Shown here: one piece after another, positions 1 through 6,698 of the stretch
How the letters are laid out: each line of letters opens with the position of its first letter
Numbering within the stretch: the first letter of the stretch is position 1
Assembly (NCBI GenBank): GCA_964355775.1
Contig: CAYHEP010000027.1
Location: 1-11,242, forward strand
DNA from: JBBTSB01 sp964355775
GTDB lineage: Bacteria > Patescibacteriota > Minisyncoccia > 2-02-FULL-40-12 > IGHO2-01-FULL-4-A
DNA: 11,242 bases
Reading direction: 5' to 3'
Made by a program: the position numbers and the translations under genes
The notes under the pieces: generated by a model
What the model was told of the DNA's origin: nothing
Databases searched by the model: none
What the model saw: the letters and a program-made list of their open reading frames with translations, nothing else

Positions 1-768
1 GAGATGCTGTTTGCCGATACGGTGTCGTCGGTTATGCTCGAGCGGATTATTGCAAAGCTGAAGACGGCAAAGAAAGAAGAGGTTTTATTGAACTATGTCA
101 GTAAGTCCGGGAAGACGCTGGAGACGAAAGAGAATTTTGAAATACTCAAAGAATATGCGGGCACGATCGTGGATACGTACAAAGAGCTTGAATTTGATAA
201 AACTATTGGAGGCAGGTTTTCGGTGCTGACAGAAGTAGGTTTATATCCGCTACGGATGTGTGGTTTTAATACCGAAGAAATGCTGCGAGGTAAAGCTGAC
301 GCAACAGAGGGCAATGCCAGGTGGTTGTATGATCAATTGCAGGCGGGGATGGTCGTACACGATATGTTTTTGTTCAATCCTGAACTGGAGAGCCTCGGCA
401 AGTGGTATCGGCAACTAATGGGGGAAAGCACGGGCAAAGACGGCAAGGGTTTTGTACCGACGGTTTCCATCGGGACGACCGATCTGCACTCGATGTTCCA
501 GCGGTACGTCGGCGGACCGCACAATATCGCTACGACGTTTGTGTGCGCAGGTGAACCCAATAAATTTTATAAAGCTACGAAGCAAGCATACCGAGATCAT
601 AACTTGCCATTCCAAGAATATATCATGCCGGAGCTCAATGAATACGAGCTTGGCAAATTTTTTGAAACAAAAATGCGCGAGATTGTTCATCTCGCGCATT
701 TCATGGGCGTCAATCCGTATAATCAGCCCAACGTTGAAGACTACAAGAAACTTATAGCTGGATATTGA
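1..768 (+). CDS. pgi: glucose-6-phosphate isomerase, 3' part (5' end outside the window)
   Basis: Interconverts glucose-6-phosphate and fructose-6-phosphate in cytoplasmic sugar metabolism. The frame is open from base 1, so the start lies upstream and only the C-terminal ~255 residues are seen. Numbering from the Met at base 4: a sugar-phosphate-binding SKSGKT at 33-38; GGRFSVLTEVG at 69-79, matching the classical PGI signature; ESTGKDGKG from 141, which carries the expected catalytic-region Glu; DLHSMFQ with a catalytic-type His at 162; and a C-terminal NQPNVEDYKK resembling the NPxDQPGVExxK tail. The ESxGK/DxHSxxQ pattern is closer to Gram-positive/archaeal-type bacterial enzymes than to the E. 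coli type. The gene ends in TGA, showing that UGA is a stop here. Its last 17 bases overlap the convergent gene on the other strand. No terminator is visible. A bifunctional or related SIS-fold isomerase is less likely given the signature match. Confidence 0.93.
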   Translation, partial: EMLFADTVSSVMLERIIAKLKTAKKEEVLLNYVSKSGKTLETKENFEILKEYAGTIVDTYKELEFDKTIGGRFSVLTEVGLYPLRMCGFNTEEMLRGKADATEGNARWLYDQLQAGMVVHDMFLFNPELESLGKWYRQLMGESTGKDGKGFVPTVSIGTTDLHSMFQRYVGGPHNIATTFVCAGEPNKFYKATKQAYRDHNLPFQEYIMPELNEYELGKFFETKMREIVHLAHFMGVNPYNQPNVEDYKKLIAGY

Positions 769-1216
769 TCCTACCTACGTTTTTAGCTGATCCGCAATCA
801 ATAAGAAGCGTAGCCGGAAGCGTCGGACTCGTCGGCGTCAAAATTCTGAATCCATAGCCTGCGAGAGAGTATTTTACCGATCCTACGGAAACGGTCCTCG
901 CATCACCGGAGCGGTTATCGAGCATTATTGCCGTCCCTTTTTTGATGGTGATTTGATTTGGACTGGCTTGGCACTGGGCATCAAACTGAAGTCTCGTGCC
1001 CGCATATTTTTTGACGGCGTCAGCGTAGGCGATCGAAACGGAACTCGTTGTTGGTGCCGGCTTTTTGCTGGCTACCGGTGCGGTACTGACGACTGAAGAT
1101 GCGGTGACTGTCGGTGAGATAGTGGGAGCGTTGGTGGATCGACCTCCAGCAACGGCGAAAACGATTATGATTGCCACTACCACAACAATCACGAGTACGA
1201 GTGTTGTATTTTTCAT
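752..1216 (-). CDS. membrane-anchored cupredoxin-like protein, unknown function
   Basis: 154 aa. An uncleaved signal anchor or transmembrane helix lies at ~4-24 (very Val/Ile rich). It is followed by a Thr/Ser/Pro-rich linker to ~60 and an extracytoplasmic domain at ~61-154. The domain contains PNQITIKKGTAIMLDN, which resembles the strand pattern of cupredoxins (xxITVKAGTxVxFxN), and ends CGSAKNVGRINI, resembling the C-x-n-H-x-n-M-x-G-x-I copper-loop strand. Only the Cys (141) remains; the His and Met ligands are absent, so copper binding is doubtful. A second Cys at 82 could form a disulfide with it. A longer frame begins at 1276, but the ATG at 1216 was chosen because it starts exactly at the hydrophobic helix and lies 6 nt after an extended -10 box. 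The fold assignment is inference. Confidence 0.72.
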   Translation of the reverse strand: MKNTTLVLVIVVVVAIIIVFAVAGGRSTNAPTISPTVTASSVVSTAPVASKKPAPTTSSVSIAYADAVKKYAGTRLQFDAQCQASPNQITIKKGTAIMLDNRSGDARTVSVGSVKYSLAGYGFRILTPTSPTLPATLLIDCGSAKNVGRINIQL

Positions 1217-1232
1217 ATTCTTATGATAGCAT
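1204..1232 (+). promoter_or_regulatory. promoter of the L25 gene, predicted leaderless
   Basis: A -35-like TTGTAT at 1204-1209, a 17-bp spacer, and an extended -10 TGATAGCAT (TGn at 1224-1226, hexamer 1227-1232). The ATG at 1240 follows after 7 nt, so the predicted +1 falls on or next to the start codon. There is no Shine-Dalgarno. The -10 overlaps the -10 of the divergent gene. Confidence 0.6.
1223..1231 (-). promoter_or_regulatory. extended -10 promoter of the cupredoxin-like gene, predicted leaderless
   Basis: On the minus strand TGCTATCAT gives an extended -10 (hexamer TATCAT at 1228-1223), 6 nt before the ATG at 1216. No convincing -35 is seen. The core is the palindrome TATGATAGCATA (1222-1233), so the same bases serve the -10 of the L25 promoter on the other strand. 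Confidence 0.5.
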
Positions 1233-1239
1233 ATAAACC

Positions 1240-1938
1240 ATGCAGAGAGTAGAGATTTATGCACAACCCAGATCAATCATCGGAAGAGCAAGTAAAACCT
1301 TGAGGACAAAAGGAGTTCTTCCGGCTGTTTTGTATGGTAATGATTTCAAATCGCTCAATATACAGGTTTCAGCTAAGGATTTTCAAAAAGTTTACGCGGA
1401 GGCGGGGGAGTCTACCCTTGTCTATGTAAAGCTTGATAAGGAGACCTACCCCACGATTATTCACGATGTGGCAACGGATGCCGTGAGCGATGCCTTGCTC
1501 CACGTCGATTTTTATAAAGTACGCCTTGATGAAAAAATCAAAGCCAAAATTCCGGTGGTTATCGTCGGCGAGTCGCCGGCAGTCAAGGGCTTGGGCGGTA
1601 TTTTGGTGAGAAATATCAACGAAATCGAAGTCGAAGGCTTTCCGCAGGATTTGCCCCACCAATTTGAGGTGGACATATCCAGCCTCGCCCAATTTCGCGA
1701 CCACGTGCAAATCAAGGACCTGAAAGTTCCCAAGAACGTAGAAATCCAAGCAGGAGCAGAAGAGATCATCGCCTTGATTCAAGAGCCTATCTCCGAAGCA
1801 AAACTCAAAGAATCCCTCGAAACCGCATCAGCCAGCGTCGACGACATCGAAGTCATCAAGAAAGAAAAAGCTGAAGTTGAACCCGCAGAAGGAGAAACTG
1901 CTCCCGCCGAACCGGCGAAAGAAGAGAAAAAGAAGTAA
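1240..1938 (+). CDS. rplY: 50S ribosomal protein L25, long (TL5/Ctc) form
   Basis: 232 aa. It binds 5S rRNA in the central protuberance of the large subunit. Residues 1-93 match the L25 5S-binding domain (early ...GRASKTLRTKGVLPAVLYG, then HDVATDAVSDALLHVDF). Residues ~95-185 are the TL5/Ctc C-terminal beta domain (IPVVIVGESPAVKGLGGIL, then EVDISSLAQF...IKDLKVP). The tail from ~186 is charged and low-complexity (Glu/Lys/Ala/Pro, ending KKEKAEVEP...EEKKK), as in many long L25 proteins. The ATG at 1240 is supported by the -10 box 7 nt upstream; there is no Shine-Dalgarno. Its stop lies 3 bp from the stop of the convergent ATPase gene. It is monocistronic in this window. Confidence 0.95.
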   Translation: MQRVEIYAQPRSIIGRASKTLRTKGVLPAVLYGNDFKSLNIQVSAKDFQKVYAEAGESTLVYVKLDKETYPTIIHDVATDAVSDALLHVDFYKVRLDEKIKAKIPVVIVGESPAVKGLGGILVRNINEIEVEGFPQDLPHQFEVDISSLAQFRDHVQIKDLKVPKNVEIQAGAEEIIALIQEPISEAKLKESLETASASVDDIEVIKKEKAEVEPAEGETAPAEPAKEEKKK

Positions 1939-1941
1939 GCC

Positions 1942-3063
1942 TCACAAGATGATATCGAGGTAGTTGTTTTTTGTTGCGACGACAAGCGGTGTTTCACCGT
2001 ACGCGGATTGCCATGCAGATGGTAGGATGGCGTGGCCTTCAGACCACTTACATTCGATCGCCTCCAGTGATCCATCCGATTCACGTACAATGTCAATTTC
2101 TTGTCCTGCATGTGTGCGCCAGAAATAATAATTATCAAGCGCACCACCGATCAAACTTTTTTTGTAGAGTTCCATAAAGATAAAATTTTCCCACAGTGCT
2201 CCGATGTCATTGCGCAAAGAGATGCGATTGAATTGGGAAATCACCGCGTTTCGGATGCCATTATCGAGGAAGTAATATTTTGCCTTTTGAGAAATTTCAG
2301 TACGGAGATTCCGACTAAAACCCCTGATTCTTTTTATAATAAACATTTTTTCCAAGAGATCCAGATAGCGCCCCACTGTCTTGACGTCCGTCTTGACAGT
2401 TATTGCAATTTCATTGAGAGAAACTTCGTTGCCAACTTGAAACGCAATGCAGGTTGCTATATCTGTCAAAAGATCGGGCGATTTGATTTTTTCTAACGCC
2501 AGAGCATCTTTAAATAGATATGAAGAAACAAGTTCACGCAATATTTTCACTTTTTGTTCGCTGTGTTCAGCATTAAGCACCTCCGGATATGATCCAAATA
2601 TGAGAAAGTCCTCAAGGGTTTTCTCAAGTTCAAACCGTGTTGCCAGCATTTCTGACTGTGCAAACGGTAATAGCGTAAGAGTAAAATGTCGACCCGTCAG
2701 TGGTTCGCCGATTTTACTTGAAAGATCAAACGATGACGAGCCAGTGAGAATTAAACGCTTTTCCGGAAATGCGTCGATGATCATTTTGGCGCCCAAGCCA
2801 ATACTGGGAATCTGTTGTGCTTCGTCAACGGCGATGATTTCGTAGGGTGCGGCAAAATCGAGTATACGGTCACGGTTTTCGGATTGAAAAAGTTCCCGAA
2901 GTTTTGAGTCATCGCCAATATTATAGATCGATCTAGTATTTATATGCTGTTTTAAATAGGCTTCCAAGAGCGTTGTTTTTCCAACACGTCGTGGACCATA
3001 AACAACAAGAACCCGTTTTGGCGATAAGTGCTTCTCTATTGTCTGTTTTCTCGCATAATGCAT
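1942..3063 (-). CDS. AAA-type ATPase with C-terminal DUF4143 / nuclease-like domain
   Basis: 373 aa from the preferred start. Residues 16-31 include the Walker A GPRRVGKT (23-30). Walker B is IIAVDEAQ (76-83). LTGSSS (106-111) is the sensor-1 region typical of this AAA_14 family, followed by LTGRHFTLTLLPF. The middle carries a winged-helix-like region (VSLNEIAITVKTDVKTVGRYLDLLEKMFII). The C-terminus has NDIGALWENFIFMEL and then EID (322-324)...ECK (337-339), a PD-(D/E)xK-nuclease-like arrangement usual in DUF4143 proteins. The family is common in CPR, archaea and host-associated bacteria; its role is not established. An ATG at 3099 would add 12 residues, but that region is occupied by a good promoter whose -10 is 7 nt before the ATG at 3063, so a leaderless start at 3063 is preferred. 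It has no obvious partner gene. Confidence 0.9.
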   Translation of the reverse strand: MHYARKQTIEKHLSPKRVLVVYGPRRVGKTTLLEAYLKQHINTRSIYNIGDDSKLRELFQSENRDRILDFAAPYEIIAVDEAQQIPSIGLGAKMIIDAFPEKRLILTGSSSFDLSSKIGEPLTGRHFTLTLLPFAQSEMLATRFELEKTLEDFLIFGSYPEVLNAEHSEQKVKILRELVSSYLFKDALALEKIKSPDLLTDIATCIAFQVGNEVSLNEIAITVKTDVKTVGRYLDLLEKMFIIKRIRGFSRNLRTEISQKAKYYFLDNGIRNAVISQFNRISLRNDIGALWENFIFMELYKKSLIGGALDNYYFWRTHAGQEIDIVRESDGSLEAIECKWSEGHAILPSAWQSAYGETPLVVATKNNYLDIIL

Positions 3064-3070
3064 TGAATGT

Positions 3071-3099
3071 ATGGTACCATAAACCATAAATTCATTCAA
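3071..3099 (-). promoter_or_regulatory. promoter of the DUF4143 ATPase gene, predicted leaderless
   Basis: On the minus strand: -35 TTGAAT at 3099-3094, spacer exactly 17 bp, -10 TACCAT at 3076-3071 preceded by TGG (extended -10), then 7 nt to the ATG at 3063. This placement favours the internal ATG over the upstream one at 3099, which would overlap the -35 itself. Confidence 0.55.
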
Positions 3100-3153
3100 A
3101 TTTAGGGTGTTGATAATTCGCTCCGCATCCCACGCACTGATACCATATAAGTA

Positions 3154-3642
3154 CTAGAACTTCACGTTCTTTGCCATAGCTTCCCATTTGATGCGCTGGG
3201 AGGGGAAGAGAGCAGAGTAATCGGTTGTGAGGTATGGCAAGACCAGTTTTTGATTATATTTTATTGATCCGCCTACAACAAGGGGTTGGTTTTGTATTTC
3301 TTGAGCAAGTCTGGTTTCCGCATATAGTTTTGCTCCTGCCGTCGGTATACTACTTGCAACATTTGACATAGCTACAATACGACGTGCTACGGTAGTATAA
3401 CTGTCGCCTTTGAGAATGGTTTCTGTCGCATCTCCGAGTGTCGGAGGCACGCTAAATTCTGGTGATGACGAGGTGGTAGGCGTGGCGGTGTTTGGTCCTC
3501 CGCTTGAGGCGAGGATAATAATGAGTATGACGACGATGATTACGCCGGGGATGACGTAAAGCATGTTTTTACTTACCCATGCGCCGATCTTGCCGCCCCA
3601 GCCGGGCTTGGATTCAAATACAGGACCATTACCGTTGCTCAT
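3154..3642 (-). CDS. single-pass membrane protein with degenerate LysM-like domain
   Basis: 162 aa. A cytoplasmic N-terminus (1-27, Gly rich) is followed by a strong transmembrane helix at ~28-46 (Ile/Val rich), a Thr/Ser/Pro linker at ~47-70, and an extracytoplasmic domain. That domain runs ETILKGDSYTTVARRIVAMS (75-94) ... LVVGGSIKYNQKLVLP (121-136). The pattern 'GDS-xx-xVARR ... (I)xxGxxLxLP' is that of a LysM domain with an enlarged middle, suggesting peptidoglycan or envelope binding; this is inference. Last gene of the L31-RF1 operon, overlapping the RF1 gene by 14 nt (ATG at 3642, RF1 stop at 3629-3631), so translation is probably coupled. A TTG five codons upstream (3657) is possible but less likely. 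In many bacteria this operon position is held by prmC (hemK). Confidence 0.75.
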   Translation of the reverse strand: MSNGNGPVFESKPGWGGKIGAWVSKNMLYVIPGVIIVVILIIILASSGGPNTATPTTSSSPEFSVPPTLGDATETILKGDSYTTVARRIVAMSNVASSIPTAGAKLYAETRLAQEIQNQPLVVGGSIKYNQKLVLPYLTTDYSALFPSQRIKWEAMAKNVKF

Positions 3643-4501
3643 GAAATGATTCGACAATCGGATCCAAATAGCCGTTCAATATCTTTGGGATATTGCTCCA
3701 GCTCTTCTTGATGCGATGGTCGGTTATACGATCTTGGGGGAAATTGTAGGTGCGGATCTTTTCAGAGCGGTCGCCGGTGCCGATTTGTTGGCGCCGCTCC
3801 TCGGTGATATTTCCAGTCTGTTCCTCAAGTTTAATCTGAAGGAGCTTTGCGCGCAAGACCTCCATGCACCGTTCGCGATTAGCCGCCTGACTCCGTTCCT
3901 CGCGCGACGCCACGACAATACCCGAGGGTTTATGCAGGATGCGGACGGCTGTCTCAACTTTATTGACGTTTTGACCTCCGGGTCCACCCGCGCGCGAAAA
4001 CGTAACTTCCAAATCCCCAAGATTGAGCGGAATATCTTGCTCCGTAGCTTTTGGCAAGACAGCTACGCTTATCGTGGACGTATGGATACGACCCGCTTTT
4101 TCGGTCGCAGGAATGCGTTGTACGCGATGGACGCCGGATTCATGTTTCATTGCTTCGACGACTCCGCTACCTTCCAATTCAAATACGATCTGCTTAAAGC
4201 CCCCGAGGCTCGTGCGGTTTTCATCTACGATTTTGCATCCCCAGTCTTTGAGTTCGGCATACCGCTGGTACATTTCAAACAGGGTCGCCACGAAAAGCGT
4301 CGCCTCATCGCCACCGGTCCCGGCGCGGATTTCGACGATGACTTCACTATGACCCGCTGCGTTCGCACTTTTCCCCTCCAGAGAGCGATTTATTTCCGCC
4401 ATGCGTTTTGAAGCCTCAGCTATTCTTTTGTAGTCTTTTACAAACTCCGGATCAGAGAGTTTTGCTTCGAGTTCTTTGAGTTCAGCAGCGAGGTCGGACA
4501 T
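3629..4501 (-). CDS. prfA: peptide chain release factor 1 with shortened N-terminal domain
   Basis: 290 aa. Recognises UAA and UAG in the ribosomal A site and triggers peptide release. Visible motifs: RAGTGGDEA (59-67); the codon-recognition PAT (131-133) that distinguishes RF1 from the RF2 SPF; GRIHTS (138-142 region); the catalytic GGQ (175-177) within AGGPGGQNVNK; and GTGDRSEKIRTYNFPQDRITDHR near the C-terminus. RF1 is normally ~355-360 aa; here the helical domain 1 before RAGTGGDEA is only ~58 residues, about half the usual length. The start cannot lie far upstream because the L31 stop TAG directly abuts the ATG (TAGATG); AAGG five bases before the ATG may act as a weak ribosome-binding site. 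Cotranscribed with L31 and the LysM-like gene. The GGQ methylase gene prmC is not beside it in this window. Confidence 0.96.
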   Translation of the reverse strand: MSDLAAELKELEAKLSDPEFVKDYKRIAEASKRMAEINRSLEGKSANAAGHSEVIVEIRAGTGGDEATLFVATLFEMYQRYAELKDWGCKIVDENRTSLGGFKQIVFELEGSGVVEAMKHESGVHRVQRIPATEKAGRIHTSTISVAVLPKATEQDIPLNLGDLEVTFSRAGGPGGQNVNKVETAVRILHKPSGIVVASREERSQAANRERCMEVLRAKLLQIKLEEQTGNITEERRQQIGTGDRSEKIRTYNFPQDRITDHRIKKSWSNIPKILNGYLDPIVESFHEQR

Positions 4502-4765
4502 CTAGGCCTTGATATTTTTTTTGACTCGAGGTTTTTTGACGGCTTTGGTCTTGAGGATATTTTCGGACTTTTCTATGCGTTTGGTAAATTTTTCAATACG
4601 TCCGCGCGTATCTATGTTGTGTGATTTTCCAGTATAAAAAGGATGGCAATTACTGCAGATTTCAACGCTAATCTCCGGGAGCGTCGCTCCGCTGGTCCAA
4701 GTCTTGCCACAGGCGCACTTCATGATGGCTTTGGGAAAATATGGTGGGTGGATGTCTTTTTTCAC
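4502..4765 (-). CDS. rpmE: 50S ribosomal protein L31, zinc-binding (C+) type
   Basis: 87 aa. Bridges the ribosomal subunits at the central protuberance. Zinc-ligand cysteines are at 17 and 19 (CACG) and 37 and 40 (CSNC), followed by HPFYTGKSHNIDTRGRIEKF, the hallmark of L31. A basic Lys-rich tail follows. The start codon is GTG (4765-4763), 6 nt after an extended -10, predicting a leaderless GTG-initiated mRNA. First gene of the rpmE-prfA-LysM operon; its TAG stop directly abuts the RF1 ATG. The rpmE-prfA pairing is a widespread bacterial order. Confidence 0.95.
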   Translation of the reverse strand: MKKDIHPPYFPKAIMKCACGKTWTSGATLPEISVEICSNCHPFYTGKSHNIDTRGRIEKFTKRIEKSENILKTKAVKKPRVKKNIKA

Positions 4766-4771
4766 AATGCA

Positions 4772-4800
4772 ATTCTAGCATGGTTGCATTTTTTTTGCAA
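4772..4800 (-). promoter_or_regulatory. promoter of the rpmE-prfA operon, predicted leaderless
   Basis: On the minus strand: -35 TTGCAA at 4800-4795, spacer 17 bp, -10 TAGAAT at 4777-4772 preceded by TGC (extended -10), then 6 nt to the GTG start at 4765. It is interleaved with the rpsB promoter on the other strand. Confidence 0.65.
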
Positions 4801-4812
4801 TTTTGATATTCT
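4784..4812 (+). promoter_or_regulatory. promoter of the rpsB-tsf operon
   Basis: -35 TTGCAT at 4784-4789, spacer 17 bp, -10 TATTCT at 4807-4812 preceded by TGA (extended -10). The ATG at 4824 follows after 11 nt, giving a predicted leader of about 4-5 nt. Each -35 in this divergent pair lies inside the spacer of the other promoter, so RNA polymerase should not be able to occupy both at once. Confidence 0.65.
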
Positions 4813-4823
4813 GGATAGGCACT

Positions 4824-5552
4824 ATGGCAGACTTATCATCACAACCATATATTCCGGCATACGAGGACATGATCAAGGCAGGTATGCATTTTGGGCGTAA
4901 AAAGACCATTTTTCACCCCAATATGAAGCCTTTTGTTTACATCGCAAAAGAGAATATTTACTTGCTCGATCTCATCAAAACGTCGGAAGCATTGGAAAAA
5001 GCCATGGATGCCATGTCAACGTTGATCTCGGAAGGGAAGATGATCCTGTTTGTCGGTATCACAAAGCCGTCGGCGGAGCCGATCAAAGCAACCGCTGAAG
5101 CGTTGAAAATGCCGTATGTTGTGGATCGCTGGCTTGGTGGCACGCTGACAAACTTTAAGGTCATTACATCGCGTGTAAAATATCTGGAAGCGTTGGAGAC
5201 GGAGCAGGCAAGCGGAGGATTTGAAAAGTACACCAAAAAAGAGCGCGTACTCAAAGAGCGCGAGATGCACATACTGTGCCAACGATACGATGGACTGCGG
5301 AGACTTACCCGATTGCCCGATATGATATTTGTCACATCGCTCAAAGAAAGCCAATTGGCTGTCCGCGAAGCAATCATCATGAAAATTCCCGTCGTCGGCA
5401 TCGTGAACACCGATAGCGACCCCAAACAATTACAGTATCCCATTCCGGCCAATGACAATGCCCGCAAGTCGGTGGAGCTGGTCCTCGAGGCGATCAAGAA
5501 CGGACTCATCCACGCCATACCCTCGATTGCGGCACCTGTAGCACATGTCTAA
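4824..5552 (+). CDS. rpsB: 30S ribosomal protein S2
   Basis: 242 aa. Small-subunit protein of the body/head junction. Diagnostic stretches: AGMHFGRKKTIFHPNMKPFVY near the N-terminus, NIYLLDLIKTSEALEKA, RWLGGTLTNF, LPDMIFVTSLKE, and near the end PVVGIVNTDSDPKQLQYPIPANDNA, where the usual DPxxVxYPIPGNDDA becomes ...PANDNA. The ATG at 4824 was chosen because MADLSSQPYIPAYEDMIKAG fits the family and the promoter -10 lies just upstream; an in-frame TTG at 4803 lies within the promoter. First gene of rpsB-tsf-TPR; its stop overlaps the tsf start by 8 nt (ATGTCTAA). Confidence 0.96.
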   Translation: MADLSSQPYIPAYEDMIKAGMHFGRKKTIFHPNMKPFVYIAKENIYLLDLIKTSEALEKAMDAMSTLISEGKMILFVGITKPSAEPIKATAEALKMPYVVDRWLGGTLTNFKVITSRVKYLEALETEQASGGFEKYTKKERVLKEREMHILCQRYDGLRRLTRLPDMIFVTSLKESQLAVREAIIMKIPVVGIVNTDSDPKQLQYPIPANDNARKSVELVLEAIKNGLIHAIPSIAAPVAHV

Positions 5553-5994
5553 CATCGATACTATCAAAGAGATCCGGGAAATCACCGGATTGTCATTCAA
5601 CGAGATTCGCAAAGCTCTCGATGAAGCGCGAGGAGACAGTACTCAAGCGCTCGAACTTTTAAAAACAAGAGGCGCAAGCATTGCCCAAAAAAAATCATCG
5701 CGTACCACCGGTGAGGGAATCGTGGAGTCGTATGTGCATGCGACGAAGAAAGTCGGTGTGCTTGTGGAGCTTTTGTGCGAAACGGATTTTGTGGCGCGCA
5801 ATCCAATGTTTTCGGAACTTGCCCATGAATGCGCATTGCACATTGCCGCCATGGATCCACAAACAGTCGAAGAGCTTTTGGGTCAGCCATCAGTGAAAGA
5901 CCCGGGTGTTACAATTGAGCAACTGATAATCAACTATATCGCGAAACTCGGTGAAAACATCAAAGTTAATCGTTTTCAGCGTTTCGCCATCTAG
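5545..5994 (+). CDS. tsf: elongation factor Ts, minimal form
   Basis: 149 aa. Guanine-nucleotide exchange factor for EF-Tu. Residues 4-43 form the UBA-like N-terminal domain (IKEIREITGLSFNEIRKALDE...DSTQALELLKTRG). The core holds GIVESYVHATKKVGVLVELLCETDFVAR (58-85) with the TDFVAR loop that inserts near the EF-Tu nucleotide site, then HIAAMDP. The C-terminal LGENIKVNRFQRF resembles the end of the family. E. coli EF-Ts is 283 aa; this is a one-core version, shorter even than the ~196-aa Thermus type. The ATG overlaps the S2 stop, consistent with translational coupling. The next gene starts 3 nt after the TAG stop. Confidence 0.95.
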   Translation: MSNIDTIKEIREITGLSFNEIRKALDEARGDSTQALELLKTRGASIAQKKSSRTTGEGIVESYVHATKKVGVLVELLCETDFVARNPMFSELAHECALHIAAMDPQTVEELLGQPSVKDPGVTIEQLIINYIAKLGENIKVNRFQRFAI

Positions 5995-5997
5995 ATT

Positions 5998-6588
5998 ATG
6001 TACATCCTCATTCCGTCGATCATACTTGTCGCCTCTCTTGTAGGCATTGCGGTAATCATCGGCAGGAAGTTTGTGTATTTGAAAAAATTGACACCCGAAG
6101 CGATCAATAATCCTCCCGCAACATTGGCGACATTTTGGCGGGGATTTTTTTCTGAAATCGTTTCATGGTATGCAAAAATCAACTTGCGTGAGTACCGAGT
6201 CAAATTCATGGCGGAATCGGAAAAGCTTTTGCGACGCTTCCGGCTGCTATTCCTAAAAATCGAAGGTCTCATGCACAGGCTCATCAATCGTCTTCGCAGA
6301 TCAACCAAGCGTCACGAGGCAATCTTAGTCAAAGAAGAAGCTGAAGCAAAGATTGAAGAAGCAATTGCATCGGCCCCCGTTGTTTCCGCGATCGATCCCA
6401 AAGAGGAAGAACAACACCTTATCATGGAGATCGCAAAGAATCCCAAAGATGCCACGCTATATCAAAAACTCGGCGACATTTATCTCAAGACAGGCGAAAA
6501 AGACAACGCCCGCATGTCGTTTATCACCGTCCTCGACCTCGATCCCGAGAACTGGTATGCTAAAAAGAAGCTTGCCGACCTAGCTTAA
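5998..6588 (+). CDS. N-terminally anchored TPR protein
   Basis: 196 aa. A transmembrane helix at ~2-21 is followed by a short amphipathic or basic region, a long charged helical segment (~65-135, rich in Arg/Lys then Glu/Ala, possibly coiled coil), and a C-terminal tetratricopeptide repeat (~150-190: LYQKLGDIYLKTGEKDNARM...VLDLDPENWYAKKKLADL). With an N-out/C-in reading of the charged segment, the TPR would be cytoplasmic, but topology is not certain. TPRs bind partner proteins; no specific partner can be named. Third gene of the rpsB operon (ATG 3 nt after the tsf stop). The last 15 nt, including the TAA, lie inside the tRNA-Thr gene: the tRNA 5' end supplies codons GCC GAC CTA GCT TAA. Confidence 0.8.
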   Translation: MYILIPSIILVASLVGIAVIIGRKFVYLKKLTPEAINNPPATLATFWRGFFSEIVSWYAKINLREYRVKFMAESEKLLRRFRLLFLKIEGLMHRLINRLRRSTKRHEAILVKEEAEAKIEEAIASAPVVSAIDPKEEEQHLIMEIAKNPKDATLYQKLGDIYLKTGEKDNARMSFITVLDLDPENWYAKKKLADLA

Positions 6589-6645
6589 CGGTAAAGCAAC
6601 GGTTTTGTAAACCGTAGAGTCCGGGTTCGAGCCCCGGGGTCGGCT
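6574..6645 (+). tRNA. tRNA-Thr(UGU)
   Basis: The cloverleaf is complete: acceptor GCCGACC/GGTCGGC, D stem GCTT/AAGC with loop AACGGTA, anticodon stem ACGGT/ACCGT with loop TTTGTAA (anticodon TGT, reads ACA), variable AGAGT, T stem CCGGG/CCCGG with loop TTCGAGC. Discriminator T, CCA not encoded. The first 15 nt overlap the end of the upstream TPR coding region on the same strand, so RNase P cleavage would cut that mRNA before its last five codons. Confidence 0.96.
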
Positions 6646-6665
6646 CACTTGTCAACAGGAATGGT

Positions 6666-6693
6666 TTGTATAGTCTACCTCCTTTGATATAAT
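6666..6693 (+). promoter_or_regulatory. promoter of the HTH/LAGLIDADG-like gene, predicted leaderless
   Basis: -35-like TTGTAT at 6666-6671, spacer 16 bp, perfect -10 TATAAT at 6688-6693 preceded by TGA (extended -10). The ATG at 6699 follows after only 5 nt, so +1 should fall on or within a base or two of the start codon. Confidence 0.65.
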
Positions 6694-6698
6694 GAGGC

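Noticed and set aside
3716..4411. 231-codon open frame on the plus strand
   Set aside because: It is antisense to the RF1 gene, which has PAT, HTS and GGQ motifs; the translation has no recognisable domain.
4958..5518. 186-codon open frame on the minus strand
   Set aside because: It is antisense to the S2 gene and made of Ser/Arg-rich shadow sequence.
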